A DNA stretch of 42,433 nt from Collinsella sp. (GTDB lineage Bacteria; Actinomycetota; Coriobacteriia; Coriobacteriales; Coriobacteriaceae), in NCBI GenBank assembly GCA_018378775.1, contig JAGZWV010000012.1:1-42433 (forward strand). Direction: 5' to 3'. Below, piece after piece: positions 14,767 through 22,799 of the stretch. The translations under genes and the position numbers were made by a program. Every line of letters begins with the position of its first letter. Positions within the stretch are counted from its first letter, which is position 1. The notes beneath the pieces were generated by a model, which ran no database searches, was not told the origin of the DNA, and saw only the letters and a program-made list of their open reading frames with translations.

Positions 14767-15234
14767 TTAGGCCTCGTCGACGACCTTGAGGCCGCGCGTG
14801 TGGTCGATCTCGTTGAGGAGGTTAACGCGACGCTCGTGACGACCGCCCTCAAACTCGGCGTCGAGCCACTCGTCGACAATCATCTTGGCGAGCTCGGAGC
14901 CCACGACGCGGGCGCCAAAGGCGAGCACGTTGGTGTTGTTGTGCATGCGCGAGAGCTTGGCGCTGAAGGGCTCGGAGCATACGACGGCGCGAACACCTTC
15001 GACCTTGTTGGCGGCCAGGCTGATGCCGACGCCGGTACCGCAGATCAGGATACCCAGGTCGACGTCACCGTTGGCCACGGCCTTACCCACCTTGTAGCCG
15101 GCGATGGGGTAATCGAAGCTCTCGGAGGTGTCGGTGCCAAAGTTCACGACCTCGCAGCCGCGCTCCTTCAGGTGCTCGGAGATGATGTTCTTGAGCTCGA
15201 CGGCGGCGTGGTCGTTACCGATACCGATCTTCAT
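14767..15234 (-). CDS. rpiB: Ribose-5-phosphate isomerase B
   Basis: RpiB interconverts ribulose 5-phosphate and ribose 5-phosphate in the pentose phosphate pathway. The 155-residue protein begins MKIGIGNDHAAVELK. It has the catalytic Cys segment LGILICGTGVGISLAANK, followed by RMHNNTNVLAFGARVVG with the phosphate-binding region. Length is typical. Start ATG 15234 follows AGAGGAA on the minus strand. It is divergent from cyuA with about 270 bp between them. Confidence 0.96.
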   Translation of the reverse strand: MKIGIGNDHAAVELKNIISEHLKERGCEVVNFGTDTSESFDYPIAGYKVGKAVANGDVDLGILICGTGVGISLAANKVEGVRAVVCSEPFSAKLSRMHNNTNVLAFGARVVGSELAKMIVDEWLDAEFEGGRHERRVNLLNEIDHTRGLKVVDEA

Positions 15235-15505
15235 GAGTGGTTCCTCTCTGGTCCGTGCGGCGGAATTGCTAAAGGTTTTACCGCGTTCGACTGCATGATA
15301 GCGCGACTTTTGTGTAAACGCTCGGGCGTTTTTTGGTCAAACGCTTTAGCATGCAACAAGACTAGCTTTTCATGTATTAACGCTGTCAGTTTGCGCTTGA
15401 ACGCCGTCCGCCGGAACTTGGGTTGCGGTTTTTGATGCATTGTTATCAAATAAAAGAGCTAACTATTATCGAGAGCCCAGCCCGTTATACAAGTAGGAGA
15501 TATCT
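15235..15505. other. Divergent intergenic region rpiB/cyuA
   Basis: No gene is supported. AACGC (15317-15321) and GCGTT (15326-15330) followed by TTTT form a short terminator-like hairpin on the plus strand. The A/T-rich stretch 15430-15475 probably holds the cyuA promoter, but no clear hexamer pair stands out. Confidence 0.4.
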
Positions 15506-16825
15506 ATGCCTGCCGATTCCATCCGTGATGCCGCGTTTTGCGATGTTTTGAACCGCGAACTTGTCTGTGCACTCGGCTGCACCGAGCCCATTGCCGTTGC
15601 CTATGCGGCGGCGCTGGCGAGTCAGACGCTCGGTTGCGAACCCGATCATATGGATGTTGCCTGCTCGGGCAACATCATCAAGAACGTCAAGAGCGTGACC
15701 GTGCCCAACTCGGGCGGTATGCACGGTATTGAGGCCGCGGCCGTGCTGGGTGCCGTGGGCGGCGACGCTAAGAGCGCGCTCGAGGTGCTCGAGAGCGTTA
15801 ACGATGAAGACCGCGCTCGCGTGGCCGAGCTCCTCGCTGACGCCGGCTACTGCGATGTGTCGCTTGTCGAGGGAGTGCCCAACCTCTACATCAAGGTGAC
15901 TGCGACGGCTGGGGGCCATACCGCGGTCGTCGAGATTACCGACCACCACACCAATGTTACGTGCCATACGCTCGACGGTATTCCGGTGTGCGGCAAGTCG
16001 GCGGGGGAGTGTGCCGCCTGCGCCGAGCGCGTCGTGGCCGAGCGTGCGGCAGATAGCGCCGATACGCCCATGTCGATTGAGTCCATCGTCGACTTTATCG
16101 AGGACGGTGACATTGAGGACGCCCGCGCTGCCGTTGAGCGTCAGATTGAGCTGAACGGTGCGATCAGTGCCGAGGGCCTGGCGCACGCTTGGGGCGCCGA
16201 GGTTGGCCGTACGCTGTTGGGCGCTCGTGCCGATGACGTCGCCTGCCGTGCCCGTGCCCGTGCAGCCGCCGGGTCCGACGCCCGCATGAACGGCTGCGCG
16301 CTGCCGGTCGCCATCGTGTGCGGCTCGGGCAATCAGGGCATTACCTGTGCCTTGCCCGTTATGGAGTATGCCGAGTATTTGCGCTGCGACCATGATCGCC
16401 TGGTGCGCGCCGTGATGCTGTCTGATCTGATCGCCGTGCATATCAAGAGCTATATTGGTGCGCTCTCGGCGTTTTGCGGTGCTATTTGCGCCGCATGCGG
16501 TGCCGGTGCTGCGATTACCTGGCTGTGTGGTGGCACGCGCGAGCAGATTGGCGCGACGGTTTCGAACACGCTCGGTAACGTGGGCGGCATCGTGTGCGAT
16601 GGCGCCAAGGCAAGCTGTGCCGCCAAGATTTCCGCTGCCGTTGACGCTGCGATTCTGGGCCACGATATGGCCATGCAGGGCCGCGGCTTCCGCGCCGGTG
16701 AGGGCCTCATTCAGGATACCGTCGAGCAGACGATCGCCAGCATGGGCTATGTGGGCCGCGTGGGCATGAAAGATACCGACGTCGAGATCCTCAACATCAT
16801 GATCGGCAAGACTCGAGTTTGTTAG
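15506..16825 (+). CDS. cyuA: L-cysteine desulfidase CyuA (YhaM/UPF0597 family)
   Basis: This family of oxygen-sensitive Fe-S enzymes degrades L-cysteine to pyruvate, ammonia and sulfide. The 439-residue protein has the hallmark N-terminal CALGCTEPIAVAYAAA, the IKNVKSVTVPNSGG block, the GSGNQGITCALPV block and the C-terminal TLGNVGGIVCDGAKASCAAK segment with conserved Cys residues. Start ATG 15506 follows TAGGAGA. It is monocistronic and its stop overlaps the convergent HAD gene by 3 bp. Family assignment is firm; the substrate (cysteine rather than another beta-substituted amino acid) is inferred. Confidence 0.85.
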   Translation: MPADSIRDAAFCDVLNRELVCALGCTEPIAVAYAAALASQTLGCEPDHMDVACSGNIIKNVKSVTVPNSGGMHGIEAAAVLGAVGGDAKSALEVLESVNDEDRARVAELLADAGYCDVSLVEGVPNLYIKVTATAGGHTAVVEITDHHTNVTCHTLDGIPVCGKSAGECAACAERVVAERAADSADTPMSIESIVDFIEDGDIEDARAAVERQIELNGAISAEGLAHAWGAEVGRTLLGARADDVACRARARAAAGSDARMNGCALPVAIVCGSGNQGITCALPVMEYAEYLRCDHDRLVRAVMLSDLIAVHIKSYIGALSAFCGAICAACGAGAAITWLCGGTREQIGATVSNTLGNVGGIVCDGAKASCAAKISAAVDAAILGHDMAMQGRGFRAGEGLIQDTVEQTIASMGYVGRVGMKDTDVEILNIMIGKTRVC

Positions 16826-17580
16826 GACAGTACGTCGGCTATTTGGTGTTCGTAGAAGGCTTCTACTACGGCGTTGAAGTCGTGGGCGAAGTCTTCCATG
16901 GTTCCGCGCCAGGTGGCTCGGCTGGGCTTGCCTTGGCCCACATAGGCAGTCTGAATGCCGCAGGCGGGGCTGGGGAAGTCGCGCTTGGGGTCGTTGCCCA
17001 CCATGAGGACCTCGTGCGGCTCGAGCCCCATCACCTGAAGCTGCTCTAGATAGTAGGTGGCATCGGGCTTGCAGCGGGTGGTGTTTCCCATGTGCGTGAC
17101 GAGCTCAAAGGGGGCGTCGGCCAGGTCGCCCCAACTCATGCGGCACTCGATGGCCCCCTGCGGAAAGCTGGGGTTGGTAAAGAGCGCGCAACGCAGTCCT
17201 GCATCCTGTACGGCCTGAAGCGCGGCATGTGCGCCGGGCATGGCGTGGGCGTTGATGACATCGTCGTTCTTGTACGGAAGAACTTCGCGGTCGTAGTAGG
17301 TAAACGCCTCGTAGATGAGTGGGTCCGAGAGGCAAATGCCGCACCGGCGCTCAACCTCTTCTTGGTAGAACTCAAGATTGGTGCGATTATCCGTGCCGCT
17401 TCGGCGATTGGCGTTGAGGTCGACCAAGATGGTGCCGAGGCGCGCCATCGTGCCACCGTGGCTGCGGCGACCAATATCCGCGAGCATCGACGAGACATCC
17501 TTAAAATAGCGAAGGATGAACGCGTTGAGGTTGATGCTAAGAAGCGTTTCGTCCATATCGAAAACGACTGCTTTGAGCAC
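16822..17580 (-). CDS. HAD-superfamily hydrolase
   Basis: The 252-residue protein has motif I VVFDMDETLLS at residues 5-15, motif II near ALFTNPSF, the motif III Lys in TRCKPDATYY and motif IV MVGNDPKRDF. A helical cap (about 20-95) marks it as subfamily I. Substrate is unknown; relatives are small-molecule phosphatases. Start ATG 17580 precedes a 316-bp region shared divergently with the S1 gene. Confidence 0.85.
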   Translation of the reverse strand: MLKAVVFDMDETLLSINLNAFILRYFKDVSSMLADIGRRSHGGTMARLGTILVDLNANRRSGTDNRTNLEFYQEEVERRCGICLSDPLIYEAFTYYDREVLPYKNDDVINAHAMPGAHAALQAVQDAGLRCALFTNPSFPQGAIECRMSWGDLADAPFELVTHMGNTTRCKPDATYYLEQLQVMGLEPHEVLMVGNDPKRDFPSPACGIQTAYVGQGKPSRATWRGTMEDFAHDFNAVVEAFYEHQIADVLS

Positions 17581-17896
17581 GCGGGCACCTTTCTCGAAAA
17601 ATCGTTCCAGAATCGTTGGCTCCGGATACTTTACCTCAAAGGCGTATGGGCAAACTGCTTATCGTCAAGTTGTGGAGGCGGCTGTCCATAAGATTACGAA
17701 AAAGTCTCCACACGAGTAAAAAATCGCAGTTCACGCTTGAAATCGAACTCATTTCCCCGTAACCTATACGAACGTGATTGCATAAGCGTCACATTAGTAT
17801 CTGTCGGCTCCCGAGTGTTCCTAAACGTTGTGTGCTTGTCGCACCCTTCTGTAGGTCCTAGCAATCGGGGCCCCATAGTTCGAAAGGGGTCCACCT
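17581..17896. other. Divergent intergenic region between HAD hydrolase and S1 gene
   Basis: No gene is supported. TGTGGAG (17671-17677) pairs with CTCCACA (17706-17712) over a 28-nt loop. GTGC (17832-17835) and GCAC (17841-17844) form a small hairpin. CCCC (17871-17874) can pair with the GGGG (17886-17889) of the S1 ribosome-binding site, so the start may be partly sequestered. Confidence 0.4.
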
Positions 17897-19063
17897 TTGA
17901 GTGAGATTCAGAACTCGTCCATTTTCTCTCTTGACGATGTCAATGAGGAGGAGATGAACAACCTCATCGACGGTACGATTACCGACTTTGATGAGGGCGA
18001 TCTCGTTAACGGCACTGTCGTTAAGATCGAGCATGACGAGGTGCTCGTTGACATCGGATTCAAGTCCGAGGGCGTTATCCCGGTCCGCGAGCTGTCCATC
18101 CGCAAGGACGCTAACCCTGCAGACATCGTTGCACTCGGTGATCCCATCGAGGCTCTGGTTCTCCAGAAGGAGGACAAGGACGGTCGTCTGGTCCTGTCCA
18201 AGAAGCGTGCCGAGTACGAGCGTGCTTGGAACCGCATCGAGGAGAAGTTCAACTCCGGCGAGAACGTCGAGGGCGAGGTTATCGAGGTTGTCAAGGGCGG
18301 CCTGATCCTCGACATCGGCCTGCGTGGCTTCCTGCCCGCATCCCTCGTCGACCTCCGTCGTGTCAAGGACCTCACCTCCTACATGGGCACCCGCATCGAG
18401 GCCCGCGTCATCGAGATGGACCGCAACCGCAACAACGTCGTCCTCTCCCGTCGCGTCGTGCTCGAGGAGTCCCGTAAGGCCGAGCGCTCCGAGATTCTGT
18501 CCAAGCTCAAGTCTGGCATGCGTCTCCAGGGCACCGTTTCCTCCATCGTCGACTTCGGCGCCTTCGTCGACCTCGGCGGTATCGACGGCCTCATCCACAT
18601 TTCCGAGCTCTCCTGGAACCACGTCAACCATCCTTCCGAGGTTGTCAAGGTCGGCCAGGAGGTCGAGGTCGAGGTTCTCGACGTCGATCTCAACCGCGAG
18701 CGCATCTCCCTGGGTCTCAAGCAGACCACCGAGGATCCGTGGCGCGCACTGGTCAAGAAGTACCCCGTCGGCGCTATCGTCGAGGGCACTGTGACCAAGC
18801 TTGTCCCGTTCGGCGCTTTCGTCGACCTGGGCGAGGGCATCGAGGGCCTGGTGCACATCTCCGAGATGGCCAACAAGCACGTCGACCAGCCTTCTCAGGT
18901 CACCCACGTGGGCGACAAGGTTCAGGTCAAGGTCATGGAGATCGACCTCGACCGTCGTCGTATCTCCCTGTCCATGAAGTCTGCTGCTGAGACTCTGGGC
19001 GTCGAGATCGAGGTTACCCCGCTGCCTTCCGAGAAGAAGGACGAGGAGACCGACGCCGAGTAA
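17897..19063 (+). CDS. rpsA: Ribosomal protein S1 (four S1 domains)
   Basis: S1 binds mRNA leaders and helps load them on the 30S subunit. The 388-residue protein has an acidic N-terminus followed by four S1 RNA-binding domains at about 34-104, 120-187, 205-274 and 291-360. The last two carry the well-conserved FGAFVDLG and GLVHISE/GLIHISE motifs. A C-terminal acidic tail follows (SEKKDEETDAE). It is shorter than the six-domain enterobacterial protein and resembles Gram-positive S1. The start is an uncommon TTG (17897) after AAAGGGG; that site can pair with CCCC at 17871, compatible with translational control. Confidence 0.92.
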   Translation: MSEIQNSSIFSLDDVNEEEMNNLIDGTITDFDEGDLVNGTVVKIEHDEVLVDIGFKSEGVIPVRELSIRKDANPADIVALGDPIEALVLQKEDKDGRLVLSKKRAEYERAWNRIEEKFNSGENVEGEVIEVVKGGLILDIGLRGFLPASLVDLRRVKDLTSYMGTRIEARVIEMDRNRNNVVLSRRVVLEESRKAERSEILSKLKSGMRLQGTVSSIVDFGAFVDLGGIDGLIHISELSWNHVNHPSEVVKVGQEVEVEVLDVDLNRERISLGLKQTTEDPWRALVKKYPVGAIVEGTVTKLVPFGAFVDLGEGIEGLVHISEMANKHVDQPSQVTHVGDKVQVKVMEIDLDRRRISLSMKSAAETLGVEIEVTPLPSEKKDEETDAE

Positions 19064-19089
19064 ATCGGTTTGACGATCACTTGTTTTAA

Positions 19090-19122
19090 GGGATCCGTCC
19101 GCAATGGACGGGTCCCTTTTTG
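19090..19122 (+). terminator. Intrinsic terminator after rpsA
   Basis: GGGATCCGTCC (19090-19100) pairs with GGACGGGTCCC (19106-19116) with one mismatch, followed by TTTTTGC. Confidence 0.88.
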
Positions 19123-19195
19123 CATTTCCTGCCGAGATGCGCGATGCTGCCCGTGTGCAATGCCGCCTAGGCTGTTCACGGGCTATTAGGTTGTT

Positions 19196-19247
19196 GGTGC
19201 ATGAAAAATGCCGACATCCCGCCTCGGGGAGGAGGCGGGAACGCACC
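19196..19247 (+). other. Stable stem-loop of unknown role upstream of rnpB
   Basis: TCCCGCCTC (19217-19225) pairs perfectly with GAGGCGGGA (19232-19240). GGTGC (19196-19200) can close it with GCACC (19243-19247). It lies in the 340-bp stretch between the S1 terminator and the RNase P RNA, which otherwise holds only the rnpB promoter. Confidence 0.35.
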
Positions 19248-19368
19248 GAGTAGACGGAGGGGTGCGGAGCGCGGTCGCGTCTCGACTGACGACGTTGCCC
19301 ATCGACGACACTATTGTACTGCATAGCGTGGTTCTTGGTTTATCGTGTCGAACGCTTGTGTTGTGCCA

Positions 19369-19395
19369 TTGCCTGCGGCAACGGTGTGCTACACT
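19369..19395 (+). promoter_or_regulatory. Candidate rnpB promoter
   Basis: TTGCCT (19369-19374) and TACACT (19390-19395) lie 15 bp apart, about 8 bp upstream of the RNase P RNA 5' end. Confidence 0.45.
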
Positions 19396-19403
19396 CTTGC
19401 ACT

Positions 19404-19766
19404 GCTGAGTGGGCCAGACGGTCGCGCGATGTGCTGCTTACAGTACGCGTGAGGAAAGTCCGGGCTCCAGAGGGCGGGATGCCGGCTAACGGCCGGGCGG
19501 AGTGATCCGACGGAAAGCGCCGCAGAAAAGAAGACTCCCACCTGCGCCGCAAGGCGTAAAGGGAAAAGCTGAAACGGTGGTGTAAGAGACCACCAGCGTC
19601 GTGGCAACACGGCGGCTTGGCAAGCCCCATCCGGAGCAAGCGCAAATAGGAACGCTATGGGCCGGCCCGGTCCGCGTTCGGGTAGCGTGCGTGGAGCTGC
19701 ACGGTAACGTGCAGACAAGATAAATGACCGTTCACGACAGAACCCGGCTTACAGGCCCACTCAGCT
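19404..19766 (+). ncRNA. rnpB: RNase P RNA, bacterial type A
   Basis: This is the catalytic RNA that trims tRNA 5' leaders. The ends pair (GCTGAGTGGGCC at the 5' end with GGCCCACTCAGC at the 3' end) to form helix P1. The universally conserved GAGGAAAGTCCGGGCTCC lies at about 19451, and the 3' signature ACAGAACCCGGCTTACAGGCC is present. Length of about 363 nt fits. Adjacent genes on both sides are unrelated. Confidence 0.97.
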
Positions 19767-19780
19767 TTCTTGTTGACGCT

Positions 19781-19884
19781 GCGACGGCGTCAGCTGGCCG
19801 ATTTGGCGCTCATTCGTCGGTCGCCGCCATAAGGCGTGCTCCCTCCTCTTTCGGGCCAAATCGACTCAGCTGACGCCGTCTCGC
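19781..19884 (+). repeat. Long stem-loop element with conserved core (copy 1)
   Basis: The left arm 19781-19807 (beginning GCGACGGCGTCAGCTG) pairs with the right arm 19855-19884 with small bulges. The loop has GTCG (19816-19819), a small hairpin CGCC-ATAA-GGCG (19825-19836) and TCCTCTTTC (19844-19852). The same core in the same order occurs at 35213-35317 with different but still complementary arms. It begins 15 nt after rnpB and is followed by TGTTTTTGCC, so it may also terminate rnpB. Confidence 0.6.
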
Positions 19885-19994
19885 TGTTTTTGCCTGGTCA
19901 TCGGCGTTGCCGTTCTATTTACCGGTGTTAACGGTACGGCCTTTGCCGTATTATTGAGGCTGTTTGTTGCTTTGCTTGTTGTTGAGGGGCTTTG

Positions 19995-20630
19995 TTGGAC
20001 AGCTATTTTACTTTGCAATCGAATATTGAGGCTTCGGGCGAGTTTGTGGACCGCAAGAGCCGGTTTATTGCCCAGCTGGTCCATATTGAGTCCGAGGATG
20101 AGGCGAATGCCTTTATCGAGATGGTTCGCAAGCGTCATTACGACGCTCGACACAATGTTCCCGCGTGGATTTTGGTCGATGGGCGCGAGCGCCAGAGCGA
20201 TGATGGTGAGCCGAGCCGCACGAGTGGTATGCCGACGCTCGAGGTGCTGCGCGGTGCGGGGCTCAAAAATGTTTGCTGCGTGGTGACGCGCTATTTTGGT
20301 GGCACGCTGTTGGGTCCTGGTGGCTTGGTGCGCGCCTATACCGCGGCGACGCAGGCGGCGGTGGCCTCGGCTCAGGAGTCCGGGCAGATCGTCGAGATGA
20401 CGAGTGTCGTGCCGGTTGACGTGCATGTGGCCTATCCGCAGTATGAGCAGGTGCTTCGCTTGGCCCAGGATTCGGGTGCCAAGGTTTCGGATACCGATTA
20501 CGCGGATACCGTGACACTTCACTTGGTGTTTAAGGCAGGGGAGCAGGAGTCGTTTTGCGCCAAGATGCGCGAGCTTATGGCGGGGCGCGAGGAGATTGAG
20601 GTCGGCGCTTCCGCATTTGCCGAGTTCTAA
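19995..20630 (+). CDS. YigZ/IMPACT-family protein
   Basis: The 211-residue protein has the N-terminal UPF0029 domain with KSRFIAQLVHIESEDEA, the RHYDARHNVPAWIL segment and DGEPSRTSGMPTLEVLRG. The hallmark VVTRYFGGTLLGPGGLVRAYTAA follows, then a C-terminal ferredoxin-like domain. Family members are linked to translation regulation in eukaryotes (IMPACT), but the bacterial role is unclear. Two TTG codons (19992, 19995) could start it; 19995 has better spacing from GAGGGG (19984-19989). Confidence 0.88.
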   Translation: MDSYFTLQSNIEASGEFVDRKSRFIAQLVHIESEDEANAFIEMVRKRHYDARHNVPAWILVDGRERQSDDGEPSRTSGMPTLEVLRGAGLKNVCCVVTRYFGGTLLGPGGLVRAYTAATQAAVASAQESGQIVEMTSVVPVDVHVAYPQYEQVLRLAQDSGAKVSDTDYADTVTLHLVFKAGEQESFCAKMRELMAGREEIEVGASAFAEF

Positions 20631-20697
20631 CGGCGACGGCTGGCGTACTATTGGATGGATCCCAAGCGAGCCGGCCGTCGTTTTATGTTGCTGCCGT

Positions 20698-21144
20698 TTA
20701 CTCTGCGAGCCGCTTTAGCACATCACAGGCGATTTCGACGGCATCGTCGATGCAGCCGGGGCAGCTGCGGAGCGGACCCTTGTCCGATCCGATGCCCTTG
20801 AGCGTGCCACAGACGGTTGTCGTGTTCTTCTCGCCAAAACGCTTGGCGATTTCGCGCGACAGCTTGTAGGTCTGGCCCTTAGTCTTGGGGTTTTCCATGC
20901 CGTCGCTCATTACAAACCCCATGATGGCCACGGCGCCCGAGATGGCGCCGCAGGTTTCGGTCATGCCGCCCATGCCGGCGCCAAAGCCCTCGGTGAGGGT
21001 AAAGGCGACCTGGGGGTCGAGTCCGACGGCAGGCGCGAGCGTGCAGGCGACGGCCTGCGCGCAGTTAAAGCCACGGGCGTGGTATTCGGCAGCTTGAGCC
21101 TGACAGGCGGTGATGTCGAGCTGGGCCGTATCGATTTGCTTCAT
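20698..21144 (-). CDS. C_GCAxxG_C_C family redox-type protein
   Basis: The 148-residue protein has the family cysteines in NCAQAVACTLAPAVG (about 33-47), TETCGAISGAVAIMG (about 72-86) and RSCPGCIDDAVEIACDVL near the C-terminus. The family is common in anaerobes and is often annotated as a putative redox-active or metal-binding protein; function is unproven. The start at ATG 21144 (MKQIDTAQ) follows AAGGAGAC; in-frame upstream codons lack conservation. It is divergent from metY, with which it could share redox or sulfur context (inference only). Confidence 0.85.
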   Translation of the reverse strand: MKQIDTAQLDITACQAQAAEYHARGFNCAQAVACTLAPAVGLDPQVAFTLTEGFGAGMGGMTETCGAISGAVAIMGFVMSDGMENPKTKGQTYKLSREIAKRFGEKNTTTVCGTLKGIGSDKGPLRSCPGCIDDAVEIACDVLKRLAE

Positions 21145-21374
21145 CGTTGTCTCCTTGGTCACGGTGTACCCGCCTATGGTACCCGTGACGGGGCATGTAA
21201 TCATCGAGAGCTTCATGTATGCCTCATTTTTATCTATCGAGCAAATGCCTAAGGCTTGAGATAAATACCCCTGATCAATTAGTCCAATAACCTATCTTGG
21301 TGATGGGTTGAGAGGGGTGCGGGGTAGCGGTATCGTGAACCGAATAAAACGTAACCCAGGCAAGGGAGCTAGAT

Positions 21375-22658
21375 ATGAGCGAGCAGACCATCGGTACTAC
21401 ATGTGTTCAGGGCGGCTATCACCCGGGAGATGCCGAGCCGCGCCAGGTGCCCATCTACCAGTCCACCACGTGGAAGTACGACACGTCGGAGCACATGGGC
21501 AAGCTGTTTGACCTGGAGGAGTCGGGCTACTTCTACAGCCGCCTGCAGAACCCCACGTGCGATCTGGTTGCCGCCAAGATCTGCGAGATGGAGGGCGGCA
21601 CCGCAGCGATGCTCACGAGCTCGGGCATGGCCGCGAACTTCCTCGCGATCTTTAACGTGGCCGGTGCCGGCGATCATGTGGTCGCTAGCTCTGCTATCTA
21701 CGGCGGTACCTACAACCTGCTGGCTCATACCATGGAGCGTATGGGTCTGACCTGCACGTTCGTCGCCCCCGACTGCACCGATGAGGAGCTCGAGGCAGCC
21801 TTTGAGCCCAATACCAAGCTCGTCTTTGGCGAGACGATCGCAAACCCCGCCCTTGCCGTGCTCGATATTGAGCGCTTTGCCAAGGCCGCGCATGACCACG
21901 GCGTGCCGCTGATGGTCGACAACACCTTCCCGACGCCCGTGATGTGCCGTCCCTTTGAGTGGGGCGCCGACATCGTTACGCACTCCACCACCAAGTACAT
22001 GGATGGACATGCTGCCTACCTGGGCGGCGTGATCGTTGACCACGGCCAGTTTGACTGGATGGCCCATGCGGATAAGTTCCCGGGTCTCACCACGCCCGAC
22101 GAGAGCTACCACGGCGTGACGTATGCCGAGAAGTTCGGTCGCGAGGGCGCCTTCATTACCAAGGCCACCGCGCAGCTCATGCGCGACCTCGGCCCCATGC
22201 AGAACCCGCAGGCGGCCTTCTTCCTGAACAGCTCGCTCGAGAGCCTGCATGTGCGCATGCCGCGTCATTGTGAGAACGGCCTGGCCGTTGCCAAGTTCCT
22301 GCAGAGTCATCCCAAGGTACGCTTCGTGAGCTATCCGGGCCTAGAGGGCGATAAGTACTATGACATCGCTCAGAAGTACATGCCCAACGGTACCTGCGGC
22401 GTTGTGAGCTTTGGCTTTAACGGTGGTCGCGCGGCGGCCGAGACCTTTATGAAGAGCCTTAAGCTCGCCCAGATCGCCACGCATGTGGCCGACGCCCGCA
22501 CTTGCTGCCTGCATCCCGCTAATGCCACGCACCGCCAGATGAACGATGAGGAGCTCATCGCCTGTGGCATCTCCGCCGATATGGTACGCCTGTCGTGCGG
22601 CCTCGAGGACACGGCCGACTTGATTGCCGACCTTGAGCAGGCACTCGAGCAGTGCTAG
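21375..22658 (+). CDS. metY: O-acetylhomoserine sulfhydrylase-type PLP enzyme (MetY-like)
   Basis: The 427-residue protein belongs to the Cys/Met-metabolism PLP family. It shows the N-terminal QVPIYQSTTWKY and YSRLQNPT, SSAIYGGTYNLL, the VDNTFPTP block and the PLP Lys207 in HSTTKYMDGHAAYLGG. The length and ending favour O-acetylhomoserine sulfhydrylase (homocysteine synthesis), but methionine gamma-lyase or cysteine synthase activity is possible. Start ATG 21375 follows AAGGGAG. TGGGTT (21304-21309) and AACCCA (21353-21358) could form a leader stem. A strong terminator follows. Confidence 0.85.
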   Translation: MSEQTIGTTCVQGGYHPGDAEPRQVPIYQSTTWKYDTSEHMGKLFDLEESGYFYSRLQNPTCDLVAAKICEMEGGTAAMLTSSGMAANFLAIFNVAGAGDHVVASSAIYGGTYNLLAHTMERMGLTCTFVAPDCTDEELEAAFEPNTKLVFGETIANPALAVLDIERFAKAAHDHGVPLMVDNTFPTPVMCRPFEWGADIVTHSTTKYMDGHAAYLGGVIVDHGQFDWMAHADKFPGLTTPDESYHGVTYAEKFGREGAFITKATAQLMRDLGPMQNPQAAFFLNSSLESLHVRMPRHCENGLAVAKFLQSHPKVRFVSYPGLEGDKYYDIAQKYMPNGTCGVVSFGFNGGRAAAETFMKSLKLAQIATHVADARTCCLHPANATHRQMNDEELIACGISADMVRLSCGLEDTADLIADLEQALEQC

Positions 22659-22726
22659 GCTAGCGTTCGCATAAGGCGCCGATGCTGGCAGAAAGCTTCG
22701 GCGACCTTTCGTTCCGATTCCGTAGG

Positions 22727-22773
22727 CGGGGCCCCAATCGCGGCTGTTTGCTGGCGATTGGGGCCCCGTTTTT
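22727..22773 (+). terminator. Intrinsic terminator after metY
   Basis: CGGGGCCCCAATCG (22727-22740) pairs perfectly with CGATTGGGGCCCCG (22755-22768), followed by TTTTT. Confidence 0.92.
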
Positions 22774-22799
22774 GCCTTGCGCCACTCGAAAGGATAGAT

